Below, piece after piece: positions 61,426 to 64,000 of a stretch of 64,000 bases of DNA (position 1 is its first letter; each line of letters begins with the position of its first letter). Under the pieces are notes generated by a model, which saw only the letters and a program-made list of their open reading frames with translations, was not told where the DNA came from and did not search any database. The translations under genes were made by a program, and so were the position numbers. The stretch is from Symsagittifera roscoffensis. Lineage: Eukaryota > Xenacoelomorpha > Acoela > Convolutidae. Location: assembly GCF_963678635.1 (NCBI RefSeq), contig NC_087063.1:74485617-74549616 (forward strand). The letters are read 5' to 3'.

Positions 61426-64000
61426 ATGAACGCAAGAAGCCTGACAGCATCAGGAAGAAGGCACAACGAGGGAGTCATGAGATGGAACAACATCTTGAGA
61501 AACCTAGCAAATCGAAATGCCGGAAGAATGATCCTCATGGACATTGAACATGAATTGAGAGCCATGGATCAAGCCAGACTGACCACAGATGGCATCCACT
61601 TCGACAGTGTCGAAGGACAAGCTTGGTTGATTCGAGTCTTCCAAGAACGGTTGGATGAGCTGGAAGCAGAACTCTTTGACACAGGAGTGCTGAAGGAAGA
61701 AGGAACGGTGAGTGATACGGTGATCACCACCTTTGTGCCTCCTAACCTGGAAACACGCTTGGGTACGGTCCCAGCCGTCACAAATTACCGGCAACAAAGC
61801 TCCAGTGAACCAGGTCGAAGAACAGACGTACAGGATCGGTTGGGAGAAGCACCGATGAGGAGGACAATTCATCCTAGGAGAAGGATAGGACCTGTCAACC
61901 AACCAATCGAAGAAGTAGCAGGCACATCTAGATCGGAGACTAGATCGGAGACGACGAGTACCAGTCGAGAGGAGAGACCGAGCAGAGGCTCATTGATGTG
62001 GTCGCGATCCATACCGTCTCCTTGGCATATATACAAAGACGAACTGATGAAGCTGGACCTACAGAGAGTGAGCTTCATCGAAGATGCAAGGAGGATGCTG
62101 AATGGAGCGACGCTATCCGTCAGCAGATTGTACTCGATAACCGGCGTAGACTGGTTGATAGCCGCTAGCATAAATTTCAGTTCCACGACGGCCTTGAGAT
62201 TTGCCGACTTGGAGGGACTGCCCTCCAACAACACAATGGGACCTGTGAATGCAAGACCGTTGCAAGATGTGAGATTGAACCATGATGAGAGGAATCGTGA
62301 AGAAAGACCAGGAAGATTCCTGACGGCGAGAGCGCCGATTGGACAACACGTGAAGATATTTAGGCAACTGACGACACCACCCGGTCATGTGAAGGAGAGG
62401 GTGTACCCAAAATTAGTGAACCAAGATGGTGATGCCCAGAGATATGGCGGATTGACAGCGATAAAGAAAGATGAGACCATCTTCGCCGCCTCCGACAAAG
62501 CAGAGATGAGAAAGGCCAAAATCATGGTAGTAGCGAATTCAGAGTTCGTGTACACCTCTAAGTCTTTGTTTTGGCCGGACGTCATAATGCTGGCCGCAGT
62601 TGACCTAGACCTATTGCAATCAGTGTCATTGGCTATAGGGGTACAAAGGCAGACAGAAATGAACCCGATAACGATTGTGTTTGCTGGCATCAATGACCAT
62701 CTGCACAGTAGAGGTTTTCTGAGCAGGCTCAGAGATTCTGCAACAGCAGAAAACGCAGTATGGCCAGCGATAAAAGACATCCTGGAGTCGATGGGTGAAG
62801 TAGTGGACGCAACGAAGGAGAGACCATTCAATAAAGTGACGTTGAGAGTAGTATTTGCGTTGTCTCCGGGGTATGCACATCTCCCGGATGGACTGAAATT
62901 TGTGTATGCAATGGTAGCCTTACTTTCGGAGGGAAAATATGATGTGATCATATCAGCCCCGAATCGCATGATAGAAATGGAGAACCTGAGGCCACTTAAG
63001 GCTGAACTGCCTGCAGTATGGTCAGATATCTCAAACGCGATGAGAGGGTTCAAGGACCACGCGCTACACATGTTAGTGTTGGACGAAGTGCTGGGGTTGG
63101 AAGTGTCCAACTTCAGTCGGCAACTCAAACTGAAACCAGGAATAGATGACGACCATCGAGTGATCACGGCAATGTCCAACGACTTGTGGTTCCGAGCAAT
63201 GGAAGTGGCGAGTGAAGACACGAGAAGAAAGAATTCACTGGAGACGAGAGCTCATCTGGAAGCGATGGTGCTGAGAACCAAGCCGGAAGCAAACCAGTGG
63301 CTACACCTGAATCCTAGAGTAGCGGCATTGGGTGCAGATGCTTTTCAGCAAGGCCCAGTAATGATCACTAAGATACACTCCTACTTGTTGAAGGAGGTGA
63401 ACCTGGCGGAAAATGCCGGAGAAAAGACAGCTGAGTTCGTGAACAGAATGTGTCAGATTACTCTGGAAACCTTCTGGACCCAGGAAGTGAAGGGACAGGA
63501 GGGATTCGAAAGGACAGACAGTATGCTAGAAGGGTTGGGAGCCGGATGGACCGCGTCCTTCTTGGCAAAAGTTTACCCGAAAGTCTCGCACTATTTGATA
63601 AAGGAATTCCTCCAAGCAGTAGTGAAAGTATCGATAGTGGAATTAATAGCCTTGTTCGTGACGTTCGGAGCGGAGAGTTTCGTAAAAGGACCGGCGATAC
63701 TGCTTACGGATGGAATACAGAACCTGCGACTAGATGGACTTCTGACATTGATCGCAATAACCCACGGAAACTTGGTAGGACTGATGAAACTGGCACGTTG
63801 TCCAGAGCAGATGAAAGAGAGAGTGAGGAATCTGGATATGAAGAAATCCACGGACTCGTGGAACAAAATAAGAGACCTGAGACACACTCTTATCCAGTAT
63901 CTCTTGCAGCAAAATCGCTTTGGAACCGGAGAAGACGAGACAATTGAAAGAGAGGAAGATGTTAGACGACATGTTGGAGGCATGCCGCTATTAACAGATT
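61426..64000 (+). CDS. Element B continuation: SGNH block V and second SGNH-like protein (partial, runs off the edge)
   Basis: Checked codon by codon, this frame is open from ATG 61426 to the window end: 858 codons, no stop. It is the same frame as 59929-61416, three codons after the TGA. The first 70 residues hold SGNH block V (DGIHFD: Asp 61588, His 61597). A charged linker follows to about 62400. The second SGNH-like part has MVVANSEF (no nucleophile Ser), FAGINDHLH (62672-62704), ALSPGYA, APNRM, LVLDEVLGLE and DDDHRV. From about 63540, hydrophobic helices appear (LIKEFLQAVV, IVELIALFV). It corresponds to 17165-19620 in A. Function unknown. Confidence 0.85.
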   Translation, partial: MNARSLTASGRRHNEGVMRWNNILRNLANRNAGRMILMDIEHELRAMDQARLTTDGIHFDSVEGQAWLIRVFQERLDELEAELFDTGVLKEEGTVSDTVITTFVPPNLETRLGTVPAVTNYRQQSSSEPGRRTDVQDRLGEAPMRRTIHPRRRIGPVNQPIEEVAGTSRSETRSETTSTSREERPSRGSLMWSRSIPSPWHIYKDELMKLDLQRVSFIEDARRMLNGATLSVSRLYSITGVDWLIAASINFSSTTALRFADLEGLPSNNTMGPVNARPLQDVRLNHDERNREERPGRFLTARAPIGQHVKIFRQLTTPPGHVKERVYPKLVNQDGDAQRYGGLTAIKKDETIFAASDKAEMRKAKIMVVANSEFVYTSKSLFWPDVIMLAAVDLDLLQSVSLAIGVQRQTEMNPITIVFAGINDHLHSRGFLSRLRDSATAENAVWPAIKDILESMGEVVDATKERPFNKVTLRVVFALSPGYAHLPDGLKFVYAMVALLSEGKYDVIISAPNRMIEMENLRPLKAELPAVWSDISNAMRGFKDHALHMLVLDEVLGLEVSNFSRQLKLKPGIDDDHRVITAMSNDLWFRAMEVASEDTRRKNSLETRAHLEAMVLRTKPEANQWLHLNPRVAALGADAFQQGPVMITKIHSYLLKEVNLAENAGEKTAEFVNRMCQITLETFWTQEVKGQEGFERTDSMLEGLGAGWTASFLAKVYPKVSHYLIKEFLQAVVKVSIVELIALFVTFGAESFVKGPAILLTDGIQNLRLDGLLTLIAITHGNLVGLMKLARCPEQMKERVRNLDMKKSTDSWNKIRDLRHTLIQYLLQQNRFGTGEDETIEREEDVRRHVGGMPLLTD

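Larger units (their letters stand above)
46339..64000 (+). mobile_element. Element B: near-complete giant gypsy-like retroelement, 3' end outside window
   Basis: Same plan as element A with a far better preserved coding part: repeat-rich leader (to 49921), gag (49922-52500), protease, RT, RNase H, integrase, macro-like module (to 59528), spacer, SGNH gene (59929-61416) and the second SGNH-like gene (61426 to the edge). If it keeps A's gene order, another 4-5 kb of accessory genes should follow the window. Only four clear lesions are seen. The left boundary is uncertain: the hairpin at 46556 or a little further left. Confidence 0.8.

Noticed and set aside
62385-63221. 278-codon minus-strand frame
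   Set aside because: It lies opposite the continuous plus-strand frame 61426-64000, which has family-conserved motifs; the minus frame is its shadow.
3678-64000. Rotifer-type terminons (giant telomeric elements)
   Set aside because: Those carry Penelope-like reverse transcriptases; here RT, RNase H and DDE integrase are clearly Ty3/gypsy type.

Overview
The window looks like animal (invertebrate metazoan) nuclear DNA made almost entirely of retroelements. Supporting this are Ty3/gypsy-type gag-pol modules, at least two kinds of LINE with PHD fingers, a tRNA-like SINE, (TAC)n tails and long AT-rich spacers. I see no host protein gene, no rRNA and no convincing tRNA. The species cannot be fixed from the sequence.

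Layout. 0.01-1.36 kb: decayed CR1/Jockey-like LINE. About 2.1-2.2 kb: minus-strand SINE-like sequence with Pol III A and B boxes. 3.68-24.97 kb: element A, a decayed giant gypsy-like element on +. 25.1-29.8 kb: CR1-like LINE with 5' repeats and a (TAC)n tail. 28.8-39.15 kb: a tandem triplication (unit about 3.4-3.5 kb) joining the 3' part of that LINE to the minus-strand 3' end of an element-A relative (element C), which runs on to about 40.38 kb. 40.84-43.59 and 43.80-45.97 kb: two copies of a second LINE type (PHD finger, YLDD reverse transcriptase). About 46.3-64.0 kb: element B, a much better preserved relative of A that runs off the right edge.

Elements A and B share one plan. A hairpin-headed 5' end and a leader of about 3 kb rich in tandem repeats are followed by gag (capsid and two CCHC knuckles), an aspartic protease (DTG), Ty3-type RT (YVDD), RNase H and integrase (HHCC, D58D35E in B). 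A macro-domain-like module is fused at the C terminus of pol. After a spacer of 400-470 bp comes a second coding block, absent from ordinary gypsy elements: a protein with a coiled coil and an SGNH/GDSL hydrolase domain, then a large protein with a second SGNH-like domain lacking the nucleophile. In A an acidic protein, a basic protein with a possible nuclear-localisation signal and a long Cys/His-motif protein follow; these last three recur in element C. Gag-pol would copy and integrate the element. The macro and esterase modules suggest accessory enzymes acting on ADP-ribose and acyl or acetyl groups, but their substrates are unknown.

B carries few lesions: a TAA before RT, a 4-bp duplication in the macro module, a TGA inside the SGNH domain and a lost zinc-knuckle histidine. 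A and C are broken many times. The +strand frame from 61426 to 64000 is open throughout and is the largest piece of the second coding block in B; its end lies outside the window.
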